Assembly: GCF_947495965.1 (NCBI RefSeq)
Contig: NZ_CANMBB010000001.1
Coordinates: 957,728 to 1,021,727 of the forward strand
DNA: 64,000 nucleotides
Reading direction: 5' to 3'
Source of the DNA: an uncultured Maribacter sp.
Lineage (GTDB): Bacteria; Bacteroidota; Bacteroidia; Flavobacteriales; Flavobacteriaceae
Position 1 is the stretch's first letter, and every line of letters begins with the position of its first letter. The translations under genes were made by a program, and so were the position numbers. The notes under the pieces are model-generated. The model was given only the letters and a program-made list of their open reading frames with translations, searched no databases and was not told where the DNA came from. This document shows, one piece after another, positions 44,758-55,400 of this stretch.

Positions 44758-45615
44758 TTACTTTAAATCTAATAAATATTCTCCATAACCACTCTTTAAT
44801 AGTGGTTTTGCTAATTCTTGAAGCTGTTTTTTATTAATGTAGCCCATAGTGTAAGCAACCTCTTCAATTGCTCCAATCTTTAATCCTTGTCTTTCTTCAA
44901 TTACTTCAACAAATTGAGATGCTTTCATCAAAGAATTAAAGGTTCCGGTATCTAACCAAGCTGTTCCACTATCTAAGATACTCACACTTAGCTTACCTCT
45001 TCGTAAATATTCTCTATTAACATCCGTAATTTCTAATTCTCCTCTTTTACTTGGTTTAATGTTTTTGGCAATTTTAATAACTTCATTATCATAAAAATAT
45101 ATACCAGGTACTGCGTAATTAGATTTTGGTTCTAATGGCTTTTCCTCTATACTTATAGCTTTTTCTTCTTTATTAAACTCAACTACTCCATATCTTTCTG
45201 GATCGTTTACCCTATAAGCATAAATAATTCCTCCATCAGGATTATTATTTTTTTGAAGTAATTCTGCTAAGCCAGTTCCATAAAATATGTTATCTCCTAA
45301 AATTAATGCTACTTTACTATCTCCGATAAATTCTTCTCCTAATATAAAAGCTTCAGCTAATCCGTTAGGATTTTCTTGAGAAAGAAATTTAAAAGAACAT
45401 CCTAATTGAGAACCGTTTCCTAGTAAATTTTTAAACAAACCAATGTCTTTAGGTGTTGTAATAAATAATACTTCCCTAATTCCGGCCGACATAAGAGTAG
45501 CCAATGGGTAGTATATCATTGGCTTATTATAAATAGGCATTAATTGTTTACTTAACGATAAAGTTAGTGGGTATAACCTTGACCCCAATCCACCTGCTAA
45601 TATAATCCCCTTCAT
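44758..45615 (-). CDS. rfbA: glucose-1-phosphate thymidylyltransferase
   Basis: This 285-residue enzyme makes dTDP-glucose from dTTP and glucose 1-phosphate, the entry to dTDP-rhamnose. It starts [38 protein letters not shown], the RmlA signature, followed by [15 protein letters not shown]-like [27 protein letters not shown], and [23 protein letters not shown]. It is followed by rfbC and preceded by rfbB with a 3-base gap. Confidence 0.97.
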   Translation of the reverse strand: MKGIILAGGLGSRLYPLTLSLSKQLMPIYNKPMIYYPLATLMSAGIREVLFITTPKDIGLFKNLLGNGSQLGCSFKFLSQENPNGLAEAFILGEEFIGDSKVALILGDNIFYGTGLAELLQKNNNPDGGIIYAYRVNDPERYGVVEFNKEEKAISIEEKPLEPKSNYAVPGIYFYDNEVIKIAKNIKPSKRGELEITDVNREYLRRGKLSVSILDSGTAWLDTGTFNSLMKASQFVEVIEERQGLKIGAIEEVAYTMGYINKKQLQELAKPLLKSGYGEYLLDLK

Positions 45616-45618
45616 TGT

Positions 45619-46683
45619 TTAGTTTAAATGATATTGTTTTTTATAGTAATCTTTATAAGAGCCAGATGTTACATTATTAAGCCAACTTTTATTATTAAGA
45701 TACCATTCTATTGTATTTACTAACCCATCCTCAAAAGTAACCGATGGTTCCCAGCCTAACTCTTTTTTAATTTTATTAGCATCAATAGCATATCTTAAAT
45801 CGTGTCCTGGCCTATCTTTAACATAGGTAATTAACTTTTCACTTTCTCCTTCTTTTCTATTTAGCTTTTGATCCATTAGCTTACAAAGAAGCTTTACTAA
45901 ATCTATATTTTTCCATTCATTAAAACCACCAATATTATACGTTTCATGATTTTTTCCTTTGTGAAAAACTAAATCTATAGCTAAGGCATGATCTATAACA
46001 AATAGCCAATCTCTCGTTTGTTTTCCATCCCCATATACTGGTAAAGGTTTATTTTGAATGATATTATTTATAAAAAGTGGGATTAATTTTTCAGGAAAAT
46101 GATTAGGCCCATAATTATTGGAGCAATTTGTAATAACATATGGCAAACCATAAGTTTCACCATAAGCTCTTACAAAGTGATCAGAACTTGCTTTAGAAGC
46201 AGAATATGGGGAGTTTGGATCATACGCAGTATCTTCTTTAAATAAACCCGTTTCTCCTAAAGAGCCATATACTTCATCTGTACTAATGTGATAAAATCTT
46301 TTACCTGTAAAATCATCTTTCCATAATTCCTTTGCTGCATTTAGCAAATTCATGGTACCAATTACATTGGTTTTAACAAAGGCTAATGGATCTGTAATAG
46401 ACCTATCTACATGCGATTCTGCAGCTAAATGAATAACCCCATCAAAATTATACTTTTTAAAGATAAAATCTATAAAACTAGCATCTGTTATATCTCCTTT
46501 TATAAATGTATAATTTGATTGGTTCTCAATATCTTTTAAGTTTTCTAAGTTTCCAGCATAAGTGAGTGCATCTAAATTATAGATATAGTAATTTGGGTAA
46601 TTAACAACAAACCTCCTTACAACATGAGACCCTATAAAGCCTGCCCCTCCTGTAATTAATACTCTTTGGCTTGTTGTATTCAT
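45619..46683 (-). CDS. rfbB: dTDP-glucose 4,6-dehydratase
   Basis: This 354-residue extended SDR enzyme converts dTDP-glucose to the 4-keto-6-deoxy sugar. It has GGAGFIGSHVVRRF (11-24), LDALTYAGNLENL, HLAAESHVDRSI, STDEVYGSLG, the catalytic Y-x3-K in PYSASKASSDHFVRAY, and NNYGPNHFPEKLIPL, all RmlB hallmarks. It is the first of the four rhamnose genes transcribed, immediately after the Wzz-like gene with no gap. Confidence 0.98.
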   Translation of the reverse strand: MNTTSQRVLITGGAGFIGSHVVRRFVVNYPNYYIYNLDALTYAGNLENLKDIENQSNYTFIKGDITDASFIDFIFKKYNFDGVIHLAAESHVDRSITDPLAFVKTNVIGTMNLLNAAKELWKDDFTGKRFYHISTDEVYGSLGETGLFKEDTAYDPNSPYSASKASSDHFVRAYGETYGLPYVITNCSNNYGPNHFPEKLIPLFINNIIQNKPLPVYGDGKQTRDWLFVIDHALAIDLVFHKGKNHETYNIGGFNEWKNIDLVKLLCKLMDQKLNRKEGESEKLITYVKDRPGHDLRYAIDANKIKKELGWEPSVTFEDGLVNTIEWYLNNKSWLNNVTSGSYKDYYKKQYHLN

Positions 46684-47691
46684 TTATAACAATTCTTTTG
46701 ACTTATTATTAAAGAATTTTAATAGCGACCACATAAAAAATAAACCTATTAATATTGTTGGAATTAATGTGATTTTTGCAGTAAAAAAATCTTTTTTTAT
46801 TTGTTGGGAACCTCCAAAACTTAAAATCTTTATAGTTTCTTTGTATTCTCTTTTTAATAGTTTATTGTTGGCAGTACTTTCTATTAAGTCATTTTTTAAA
46901 TTTAATAGTTGTGGAATATTAAGTCCTTCTTCTCCACCTAATAAAACCATTCCCTCTCCATTCTCTTTACTATTAGACTTACTTCCTAATGCTCTAGAAT
47001 AATTGGTTATTAAAACATCAATTTGGCTAATAAGTTCTTCATTCTCTTTAATCTTAGATTCTGAATTTAATAAATATATTTCCTTTAATTCTTTAAAATA
47101 GTCATTATCATTAATAAAAGCCATTATCTTTTTTGCTGCATCTTGTCCTAATTTTTCATTCTTATAATAAAAAGAAATTTTATGGTTTACATAACTACTT
47201 TCTAATACTTCATTCTTAATAACTTCTTTTATAGAATTATCATCTTTAAGATTTCCTAAATACTCTAAATACTTAAGCGACTTTTCTAAATCAGCATTAG
47301 ATTTTGCTTGTACAGGTTCAATCTCAATTTTAAAACCTTTAAGTTGCTCTAATTCAATTTCTAAATTACTATAAAAGTTATAATCCTTGCCCTTAATTTT
47401 TGATTGTAATTCTGATACTATTCCGTATAAATAGTCCTTACTTTCAAAATTTGGTTTTACAATTACCTCAGTCTTTTTTGTGGTTTCAGATATTTGATTT
47501 AATCCATACCCTATACCTAGACCAACAAGAACAAGTCCTATAAGTATTAATATATTTTTCTTAAAGAATAAAAAGACCCGTAAAAAGCTTTTAAACACAT
47601 TGTTTAAACCTCTTCTTATTAATAAAAACAACTCCCCCAAATCTACTTCATCAGAAGAATTACTAGTGTTTTTTGGTAAATTATCTCCCAT
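46684..47691 (-). CDS. Wzz-like chain-length/polysaccharide co-polymerase protein
   Basis: This 335-residue protein has transmembrane helices near 46-66 and 308-328 flanking a large periplasmic helical domain, the layout of Wzz/PCP proteins. There is an acidic Ser/Asn-rich cytoplasmic N-terminus (1-20) and a short lysine-rich tail, with no Walker motif, so it is not a Wzc-type kinase. Such proteins set polymer length with Wzy. No Wza export pore is in the window. It sits at the head of the rhamnose cluster and 1 base after the DUF6909-like gene. Sequence similarity is weak; the call is topology-based. Confidence 0.75.
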   Translation of the reverse strand: MGDNLPKNTSNSSDEVDLGELFLLIRRGLNNVFKSFLRVFLFFKKNILILIGLVLVGLGIGYGLNQISETTKKTEVIVKPNFESKDYLYGIVSELQSKIKGKDYNFYSNLEIELEQLKGFKIEIEPVQAKSNADLEKSLKYLEYLGNLKDDNSIKEVIKNEVLESSYVNHKISFYYKNEKLGQDAAKKIMAFINDNDYFKELKEIYLLNSESKIKENEELISQIDVLITNYSRALGSKSNSKENGEGMVLLGGEEGLNIPQLLNLKNDLIESTANNKLLKREYKETIKILSFGGSQQIKKDFFTAKITLIPTILIGLFFMWSLLKFFNNKSKELL

Positions 47692-47692
47692 T

Positions 47693-49384
47693 TTATTTTT
47701 TATTAAATATCTGTTTTAGAATTTTATCTGTAATTAAGTAGGTTGGTTTAACCCCTGTTGTTCCAAGTCCACCAGAAGCTAATGTGCTACCTGTTTCTAA
47801 CGGATTATCTGATGCATAATAGGCGTACCTTACTTTTACATCTTCTTTTATACTCTTACGTATTTTAGATGCTGATTGTATTGCTTTTTGGTAATGTACG
47901 CCTTCCATTTCTAGACCAATTACATTCCAGGTAGACTCATAAAAAAACTTAAGAATATCTTTATTTTGTAACGACGTACCTAAAACAGATACCATTGTTC
48001 CTTCAAAAACTTGCAGTCCGTTTCCTTTAAAATCTTCTGCGCATAATTCATTTTTAAAAGGATAATTATCTGCTGTACCTTCAAAAATATGAGCAGACGG
48101 AATCATTATATCTCCTTTCCCGCCATCTAATATACCTGCTTTACCCATTACGGAGATTGAATCTATATTTAAAAATTGTGGCTCTTTACCTTCTTTTTTA
48201 AATGGTTTTAAAAACTCATCTATAGTTTCATAAGCTTGTTCTCCAAATGCATAGTCCATTACAAAAATTACTGGTATCTCTTCTTCTTTTAAAGTATCTG
48301 AAAAAGAATAAAAACAACTATCTTTTCCTAATTTAGCCATATCAAAAATCTGAATATCTATATTAGTTCCAGATTTATCGTCAATACAAATCATCCCATT
48401 TTTTAAGGCAACACTTTTAACCTTATCCCTTAATTTACCGTTTTCTGGAGCACTTAAGGCTTCATATATTTCTAAATCGTTATTCGTGTCTTTAAATTCG
48501 TTTTTAAGTGCTTTTCTTGCAAATAAAGAATTCATTACACTATGCATGTTTGCACTAATAATATGGATGGGTCTATTTAGTAAATTATTAGCTACTAAAG
48601 TTTCTTTTATTGTATTTGCCCAAAGTTCTCCATAGATATGGTGACCTAGGGTTTCTCTAAGTATAGCGCTAAATGTAATTGCTCGCTTGTTTCCAGAAAC
48701 CTCTTCCTCTATTGCTAATTTGCCTAACCAGTATATTATTCTTAAGAATCTTTCCGGATCAGTTTTGGTTGCAAACTTATCATAAACACTAATAATTTCT
48801 TGAAAAGAACGTCCTAATATATTTGCTGTATGTATTAATGCAACTTCTCTTTCGGATTGAGATAGTTTCTTTTTATTAACTGCGGCTTCTAACTTTGCCC
48901 AGTCTCTTATGGTTTTGTTTGTATCTTCTATTAATACACGTTTGCATATTTTTTCGGACTCTATAATTAAAAAAGTGATATGAGTTAGAATATCATAAAT
49001 ATCAGAGCGTCCTCTGGTTATTTCAATATTCATTTGCTCCTCATCTATTCTATAACAGTTTCTTCTTCTTTTTGGAGGGACTATAGCTTTAAAGTGAGAT
49101 TTACTATACCCTTCATCTGCAGTAAGGTTAATAAATCTGCATTGCTCTATACCTTCTGGTAAGCGTTCTAAAACGTAGATAAGGCCATTTAATTCTGACT
49201 TTTCCTCTGCAATGGAACCATAAATTTCTGGGCGTAATAAAAGTAAAGCGTCTTTAAGTGTTTGGCCAGATATTCCTGTAGGCTTATAAAACCCACGATT
49301 AAATAAATGACGCATTGTAATATATAAGCGTTCTATAGCATTTGTAGATTCTTGTGCTCTAGTTGTAATTATTGCTTTTCCCAT
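47693..49384 (-). CDS. DUF6909-like protein with nucleoside-phosphorylase-like C-terminal region
   Basis: This 563-residue soluble protein starts MGKAIITTRAQESTNAIERLYITMRHLFNRGFY, which I recall from a Bacteroidota family called DUF6909. The first 250 residues are helical and Arg/Glu-rich. The second half includes GKGDIMIPSAHIFEGTADNYPF, VSVLGTSLQNKD and WNVIGLEMEGVHYQKAI; the EMEG motif and surroundings resemble the ligand-binding part of nucleoside phosphorylases. The biological role is unknown. It lies 30 bases after the GH3 gene, upstream of the polysaccharide genes in the same direction. Confidence 0.7.
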   Translation of the reverse strand: MGKAIITTRAQESTNAIERLYITMRHLFNRGFYKPTGISGQTLKDALLLLRPEIYGSIAEEKSELNGLIYVLERLPEGIEQCRFINLTADEGYSKSHFKAIVPPKRRRNCYRIDEEQMNIEITRGRSDIYDILTHITFLIIESEKICKRVLIEDTNKTIRDWAKLEAAVNKKKLSQSEREVALIHTANILGRSFQEIISVYDKFATKTDPERFLRIIYWLGKLAIEEEVSGNKRAITFSAILRETLGHHIYGELWANTIKETLVANNLLNRPIHIISANMHSVMNSLFARKALKNEFKDTNNDLEIYEALSAPENGKLRDKVKSVALKNGMICIDDKSGTNIDIQIFDMAKLGKDSCFYSFSDTLKEEEIPVIFVMDYAFGEQAYETIDEFLKPFKKEGKEPQFLNIDSISVMGKAGILDGGKGDIMIPSAHIFEGTADNYPFKNELCAEDFKGNGLQVFEGTMVSVLGTSLQNKDILKFFYESTWNVIGLEMEGVHYQKAIQSASKIRKSIKEDVKVRYAYYASDNPLETGSTLASGGLGTTGVKPTYLITDKILKQIFNKK

Positions 49385-49414
49385 ATCTATTTCACGTAAA
49401 ATTACAATTTAAAT

Positions 49415-50920
49415 TTAACTAATTGTAGTGCTATACTTATGTAATACGTCCGCTAATTTACGATCATTACTTAAACGTTGCACTTTATTCTGGCCTCCTA
49501 ATTTTCCAATAGATTTCATATAAGAAGTAAAACCTCCATTTCTTATTTCAGTAATTTTTAATGTTTGAAGCACATTTCCAACTATTAAATCGTAATAATA
49601 ACTGTTCTGGTTTTGTAAAGATGCATCCAAAATTTCAATAAACTTTTCCATATTATCTGGTACCCTTTCAAACTCTATTAACCACTCGTGATATGGAAGT
49701 TCATTTTCTTTCGGATTTATTTGTGGTGCAACAGTAAATTCATTTACACTAGCATTAGTTGCGCCAATAGCTTTTTGCATTGCTTGTTCTACTTCTTTTG
49801 CTATTACATGTTCTCCAAATGCCGATATAAAATGTTTTATACGTCCAGAAACTATTACTCTATAGGGTTTTAAAGAAATAAACTGAACGGTATCTCCAAG
49901 ATTATAGCCCCATAAACCTGCGTTTGTAGATATAATCATTACATAATTTACACCAATTTCAACATCTTTTATCGTGAGTCTTTCTGGGTTTTCCTCAAAA
50001 AAATCATCTGTCTTTATAAACTCATAAAATATTCCAGAGTTTAGTAACAAAAGCATCCCTTTTTCTTTTTGAGAATCTTGGTAAGCAAAAAAGCCTTCAC
50101 TTGCAGGAAACAGTTCTATGCTATCCACTTTTCTTCCAATTAAATTCTCGAACTTGGCTCTGTATGGTTCGTAATTTACACCTCCGTAAATAAATAGATT
50201 AAAGTTTTTAAATAAGTCGCCAACTTTTACTTTAGATTTTTCATTTAGCTTTTCAAAATACATTTGTACCCAAGAAGGGATTCCTGCAATAACAGTCATA
50301 TCTTCATTTATGGTTTCTTCTACAATAGCATTTACTTTAGTTTCCCAATCTTCTATACAGTTTGTTTCCCAACTAGGAAGTCTGTTTTTTTGTAAATAGT
50401 TTGGAACATAATGTGCCGATATTCCTGACAAGCGACCTAAATTAATTCCATTTTTTAGTTCTAATTCTGGGCTTCCTTGTAAAAAAATCATTTTACCATC
50501 TACAAAAGAGGAATTACCTGTTTCGTGTATGTAAGTTAATATTGCATTACGAGACGCGTTTACTTGTTCTTTTATAGACCCTTCTGTAATTGGAATATAT
50601 TTTGCCCCCGAAGTTGTTCCAGATGTTTTGGCAAAATATATAGGTTTTCCTGGCCATAGAATATCCTCTTCACCCTTTAAAACCTCCTCTACATAAGGCT
50701 TTAGCTCTTCATAATCTCTAACTGGTACTGCTTTAGAAAAATCTTGAAAAGAAGATATTTTATCAAAATTATGATCCTTTCCAAAGGAGGTGTTTTTTGC
50801 CGAATTAATAAGATTCTTAAACACTTCTTCCTGTGCTTTAATTGGGTTATTTACCCATTTTAAAGTCTTATTTACAATATTCTTTGCAAATATTTTTGCG
50901 GCTACGGATTTTAATGACAT
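49415..50920 (-). CDS. GH3 family acyl-adenylating protein
   Basis: This 501-residue protein of the GH3 auxin-responsive promoter family has FAKTSGTTSGAKYIPIT, which is the ATP/AMP-binding TSGTTS motif, then LFPASEGFFAYQD, VEIGVNYVMIISTNAGLWGYNLGDTVQF, and HFISAFGEHV. In plants the family joins amino acids to hormones via adenylates. Bacterial members have the fold but unassigned acid and acceptor. It is common in Bacteroidota and here is sandwiched between an M23 peptidase gene (5-base gap) and the DUF6909-like gene. Confidence 0.92.
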   Translation of the reverse strand: MSLKSVAAKIFAKNIVNKTLKWVNNPIKAQEEVFKNLINSAKNTSFGKDHNFDKISSFQDFSKAVPVRDYEELKPYVEEVLKGEEDILWPGKPIYFAKTSGTTSGAKYIPITEGSIKEQVNASRNAILTYIHETGNSSFVDGKMIFLQGSPELELKNGINLGRLSGISAHYVPNYLQKNRLPSWETNCIEDWETKVNAIVEETINEDMTVIAGIPSWVQMYFEKLNEKSKVKVGDLFKNFNLFIYGGVNYEPYRAKFENLIGRKVDSIELFPASEGFFAYQDSQKEKGMLLLLNSGIFYEFIKTDDFFEENPERLTIKDVEIGVNYVMIISTNAGLWGYNLGDTVQFISLKPYRVIVSGRIKHFISAFGEHVIAKEVEQAMQKAIGATNASVNEFTVAPQINPKENELPYHEWLIEFERVPDNMEKFIEILDASLQNQNSYYYDLIVGNVLQTLKITEIRNGGFTSYMKSIGKLGGQNKVQRLSNDRKLADVLHKYSTTIS

Positions 50921-50925
50921 AGGTT

Positions 50926-51795
50926 TTATTTAAAATCTATAAAATCTGATGGGTTTACTGGCGTACCATTATTCCAAATTTCAAAATGTAAATGCGGCCC
51001 TGTAGTTAACTCTCCTGTATTACCAACAGAAGCAATTACTTCTCCTGCCCTAACTACTTCTCCTTGTTTTTTGTTTAAAGAACCATTATGCTTATAAATA
51101 CTTAATAAACCATCTTTATGTTCTATGATAATTACGTAACCAGTATCTGCTGTCCATTCTGCAAAAATAACCATGCCGTTTGCAATAGATTTTACTGGAG
51201 AATCTTTAGGTGCAACCACATCAACCGCATAGTGTTTTGCATTTGCATCATATTCTTGAGAAATTATTCCTGAAATTGGAGGAAAAAGAATAAAATCTGT
51301 GTTTGTTGTATTTTGTTCAAACAAATTATACTTATCCTCTAAAGCCACCTCAGCTCTTAATAAAGAATCTTGTTTAATGGGTGTTAAATCTACTGTAGAA
51401 GGATCCAATTTAAACTTCCCAAAAAGGGAATCTCTACTCACTTCATTATTCTCTATATCTCCTCTTAAAACTTTACGAATATTATCCAAATACCTATTGG
51501 TATAATTTAATCTTCTTACCAGAGAGTCTGTTTTATAAGTAAGTACAGTGGCTTGTCTTTTTAATTTTGTAGAAGAATACCCTGGAATATATTCTCTCAA
51601 AGGAGTAAAAGCTATTAATAAAGTAGTAAGGCCAATTAGTGCTATAATACATAGTGTTCCTGTTACAAAAACATTTAACCTACTAAGCTTAAAAGATATT
51701 TTTTCTTCAAAAGTACTTTCGTTTAATATTACTAAACGATACTTATGAAGTAGTTTTCTTTTTATTTCTTTCCTTTTCTTTGTTTTCTTAGCCAT
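50926..51795 (-). CDS. M23 family metallopeptidase (LytM-type)
   Basis: This 289-residue protein has a basic N-terminus, one transmembrane anchor (about 34-56), a coiled-coil-like periplasmic segment (70-110) and a C-terminal M23 domain. The metal ligands are visible as HYAVDVVAPKDSPV (H-x3-D), and H-x-H in TGPHLHFEIWNNG. The family cleaves peptidoglycan cross-links or acts as a regulator. It is the first gene of the long minus-strand block and divergent from tatA. Its initiating ATG follows a TATATTTG element (51809-51802). Confidence 0.93.
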   Translation of the reverse strand: MAKKTKKRKEIKRKLLHKYRLVILNESTFEEKISFKLSRLNVFVTGTLCIIALIGLTTLLIAFTPLREYIPGYSSTKLKRQATVLTYKTDSLVRRLNYTNRYLDNIRKVLRGDIENNEVSRDSLFGKFKLDPSTVDLTPIKQDSLLRAEVALEDKYNLFEQNTTNTDFILFPPISGIISQEYDANAKHYAVDVVAPKDSPVKSIANGMVIFAEWTADTGYVIIIEHKDGLLSIYKHNGSLNKKQGEVVRAGEVIASVGNTGELTTGPHLHFEIWNNGTPVNPSDFIDFK

Positions 51796-51940
51796 TAGTC
51801 ACAAATATAATGCTAGTATTAAACTTTAACTAGCACAACAATAAATTATCTTATTAAGCATTATAAATATATATAATTGCTGTTTTATTATTTAATAATT
51901 TCGCTTTTTAAAATTTAATACAATTCTATAAACTTTTTAG

Positions 51941-51948
51941 TATCTTTG
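51941..51948 (+). promoter_or_regulatory. -7 promoter element of tatA
   Basis: TATCTTTG matches TAnnTTTG and lies 22 bases before the tatA ATG. No clear TTG occurs at the -33 distance. Confidence 0.45.
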
Positions 51949-51970
51949 TTTTCTATAAAAATCATACAAG

Positions 51971-52156
51971 ATGATAGCTTTACAAACATTTTTAGCCATT
52001 GGTGCACCACAAATAATATTAGTAGTAGTAGTAGTTCTTTTATTATTTGGAGGTAAAAAAATACCTGAATTAATGAGAGGCTTAGGCAGCGGCATTAAAG
52101 AATTTAAAGATGCCTCTAAAGACGAAGACAAATTAGAAGAAAATAAAGAAGAATAA
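51971..52156 (+). CDS. tatA: Sec-independent translocase component TatA/E
   Basis: This 61-residue protein has an N-terminal hydrophobic helix (about 8-24), the [26 protein letters not shown] hinge and amphipathic helix with the invariant F-G-x-x-(K/R)-(L/I)-P motif, and an acidic tail. TatA oligomers form the translocating element that carries folded proteins across the inner membrane. It is transcribed alone between a -7 box and a strong terminator; tatC is not here. Confidence 0.97.
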   Translation: MIALQTFLAIGAPQIILVVVVVLLLFGGKKIPELMRGLGSGIKEFKDASKDEDKLEENKEE

Positions 52157-52173
52157 TCTTTATATAAAACCAT

Positions 52174-52204
52174 AAAAAAACCCAGCATTTGCTGGGTTTT
52201 TTTA
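52174..52204 (+). terminator. tatA terminator
   Basis: AACCCAGCA (52179-52187) and TGCTGGGTT (52190-52198) form a perfect stem followed by T7, with a complementary A-run in front. It is probably bidirectional, though no minus-strand gene ends here. Confidence 0.92.
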
Positions 52205-52350
52205 TGGCTCACTTTTTCCACAATTACTATCTTTTTTACATAAATTATAAAATCATTATCCCTTTTTAATATTCAAATTGCATTACCTTTTTAAAAATTA
52301 GCTTTGTAGGAAATTAACATAAGTTTAGACTTTACCTCTATTTATAGGTC

Positions 52351-52362
52351 TTTCACAACAAA
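52351..52362 (+). promoter_or_regulatory. TTTCACAACAAA motif upstream of the secreted giant protein
   Basis: This 12-base sequence recurs exactly twice more in the window (62567-62578 and 62588-62599), each time upstream of a different gene. Here it lies about 27 bases before the -7 box at 52389. It may be an activator site. Confidence 0.4.
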
Positions 52363-52388
52363 AAATATTCCTCCTCCTACTATATATA

Positions 52389-52396
52389 TAGATTTG
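52389..52396 (+). promoter_or_regulatory. -7 promoter element of the secreted giant operon
   Basis: TAGATTTG matches the Bacteroidota -7 consensus, 53 bases before the ATG at 52450. There is no good TTG at -33, consistent with an activator-dependent promoter. Confidence 0.4.
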
Positions 52397-52449
52397 CGAT
52401 AAACCATAAGCTACCAAAAAAATATGACGCTTGTGTTTATCAGAAAGCT

Positions 52450-55400
52450 ATGCATGTTAAAAGTTTCCTCGATTTAAATAAATCTATATCTAATAGAGTC
52501 CATTTATTACTATTATTTATTTTTATTCTGTTTTCATTAAACACAGGGTTCTCTCAAATAAATAATGGAAATTTTAGAGTAGACCTAAGTTCTACAAATA
52601 TGGGGCCTTGCGGAGGCAGTAATGATGGTGTAAGTACCGTTGGTATTACAGCCAAGATGGCGAACATAAATACTTTTAAAATTAATTTTGATTTACCAGA
52701 TGGTGTAACTTACCAGACAGGAACAGCAATTATAACAAACCAAACAGGTTCCTCTAACTTTACATTATCAGAATTTGATATCACAGATTTAAATAATCCC
52801 ATCTTTCAAATAGAAAGGCCAAGTAATGCAAATTGGCAAGTTTCTGATTTTGTAGAATTTACTTTTAGTAAAACAGCTGCTTGTGAAGCTGTACAATATT
52901 CCTATAATGGCGGGCTTTTTAAAGATGCACATACTATAACTTATATACAAGGAACATCGGCTAGGTCCCATAATGATACAGACGTAACCGTAAATGCCTA
53001 TAGTTTTTTAAGTGCCTACCTTGCCGTAGAAGATATTACTACAGAAAATGCTCTTGTTGGGCAAACTACAAATAGACCTATTACTATAACAAACTCAGGT
53101 AACGGTAGCATACAATCCTTTGTTCATGATGTAGAAATTTCATCTGGTTTACAAAGCAATTACGAATTATCATTTAACGGTACTATACTTACCCCGTCTA
53201 TAAATGGTAATATATATACCTACCAAATAGACCTTAATACTGCTCCGTTTGCTGGGCAAGTTGGAGATGGAGATGCTCTTTTTGAAAATGAAAATATTGT
53301 TCTTAATGAAAGACTAATCCTAACTAATTGTGCAGACAACCAAGTAACTAGGCATAGTCCAAAATGGGGATGTTCTCCTGGCACATATTGCCAAATAGGC
53401 GTACAAATTCCTGGTTTCATTGGTGTAGACCAAGAATGGTCAGACATATATTTATATACCGTAAGCGAGCCACGACCACGTTGGGATGCACCAGTAACCT
53501 ATACTTACAGACTAGAAAATGACGCTAGTGCAGATAATGCTTATAATGTAAACTTTAATATTGGATTTACATGGGATAGTAGATATTCTTCTACTGGTTT
53601 TAACCCTATGTATGGAGATGACAATAATACAAATAGAGAACTGTCAAATTTTAGATTTTCTGGCGGCACAAATTTTTCACCACAAAGATGGCCAACTACA
53701 ACAACAAGTGGTACTGGACTAGGCTCCTATTTATTTGGAGCAGATTTTTTTACTAGTGATCCAGATGGCGCTGGCGGATTAGAAGACTTAGATGGAGATG
53801 GTTTTTATGATGATATGTTACCTGGTGCATCTACCGAAATAAGTGTAGACCTTACTATGCTACAACTAAACCCTGCATGTGACCCCTATAATGGAACCTA
53901 CTCAGAAAGCTTAAGTTTAAATTTAGATACTTGGACAGTAAATAAATGTAACAATAGTAATAAAACCTTAAGAAAAGAATTAGAAAGACATTATGTAAGA
54001 AGAGATGCCCTATTTAATTGGGATTTTCCAGAAGATTATGATTTAGATGCAGAAGATGGTTCTGTTTTTAATCTAAATTTTATAGGAAGTTTTGTAGCAT
54101 CTAACCAATCTCCTACTTGTAATGGAATAGAAATGTTTTCTAACGATCCTTCTACTATTTATAGAGCCGTTTTAGATATAGAAAATGGTATAACATTAGA
54201 TGCTAGTGCAGACTCTAGATATGTACAAGTTGGGAATCAAATTATTTTTACCGAAACACAATTAGAAGATTTTGAATACAATTCTTATGCTTTACGTATT
54301 CCTATAAATTTTCCATTAAATATAGATTGTAGCACCTATTCTGGCCCAGAAGAATTAACCTTAAATTATACTACTTCTTATGAAAGTTCTTGTTATGATA
54401 AAGACTTGCATTGTGGTGCGTTTAATATAACCACACATTGTCCTAATGCTTGCACAGGTCCTACTACAACAAGTTTTGATGCACATAGAACCACTTCTGG
54501 ATGGACAGATGATAGTATGAGTACTAAAGTAACATTAGACCCAAATATACATGCTACAAAGTACTACATGGCCAAAGATAAAATGGTTGTTACCTCTAGT
54601 GCTATAATGGAAAGTAGTACACAAGATAATTTACATTTTGAAATGCGTTATGTTACAGATAATGGCCAAAGCATGGCAGATATTATAACGTTTACAGATG
54701 GTACAATTACTATAAACGATATATCTACTGGAACACCTCAAACTTTTCCTATTACCAATAGCCCAGTAATAACTACACAAGGAACAAATGATAATTTCTT
54801 TACTTTAGATTTATCTTCTTATCAATCTTTAATATCTGGTACATACCAATATGGAGAAGGTTTAGAGGCTGATGAAATTTCTTTAGAATTAAATTTTGAA
54901 TTCAAGGAAGATTTTCCTGAAGAGGCTAGACTATATGAATTTTATTCTTTCCAAGGTCGTTTTTATAGTTTAGATGGCTCTAGTAATGAGGTAGGTTGTG
55001 GTACCTATAATGAAAGAGCTTTCTTTTTTCAAAATACAATAGAAATTAATGCAGATATAAACGATTCTGTCAACGGTTGCGATGAAAAATGGTTATATGT
55101 AGGACTATCACAAGCATCTGGTGTTGCAGACAAATTTCCAGATGAATTTAGACCACCACTTTTATGGGATAATACTACAATACAAATACCAGACGGTATG
55201 CAATTTAATAATCTTGCAAGTAGTTACGGGTATCCAAATGTTATGCCAGAAAACCAAGATCCCGCATCTTGGAATAATGGATTAAATTACTCAGTTTCAG
55301 GAAATATTGTAACCATAACACCTGGTCCAAGATTTTCACATTTAGACCAAGGAGGAAATTATTACCCTAGTGTATCTATAAGTTTAACAGCAACTAGTGC

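Noticed and set aside
51937-52221. Minus-strand open frame of 94 codons over tatA
   Set aside because: It starts within the tatA terminator and is antisense to tatA; no family resemblance.
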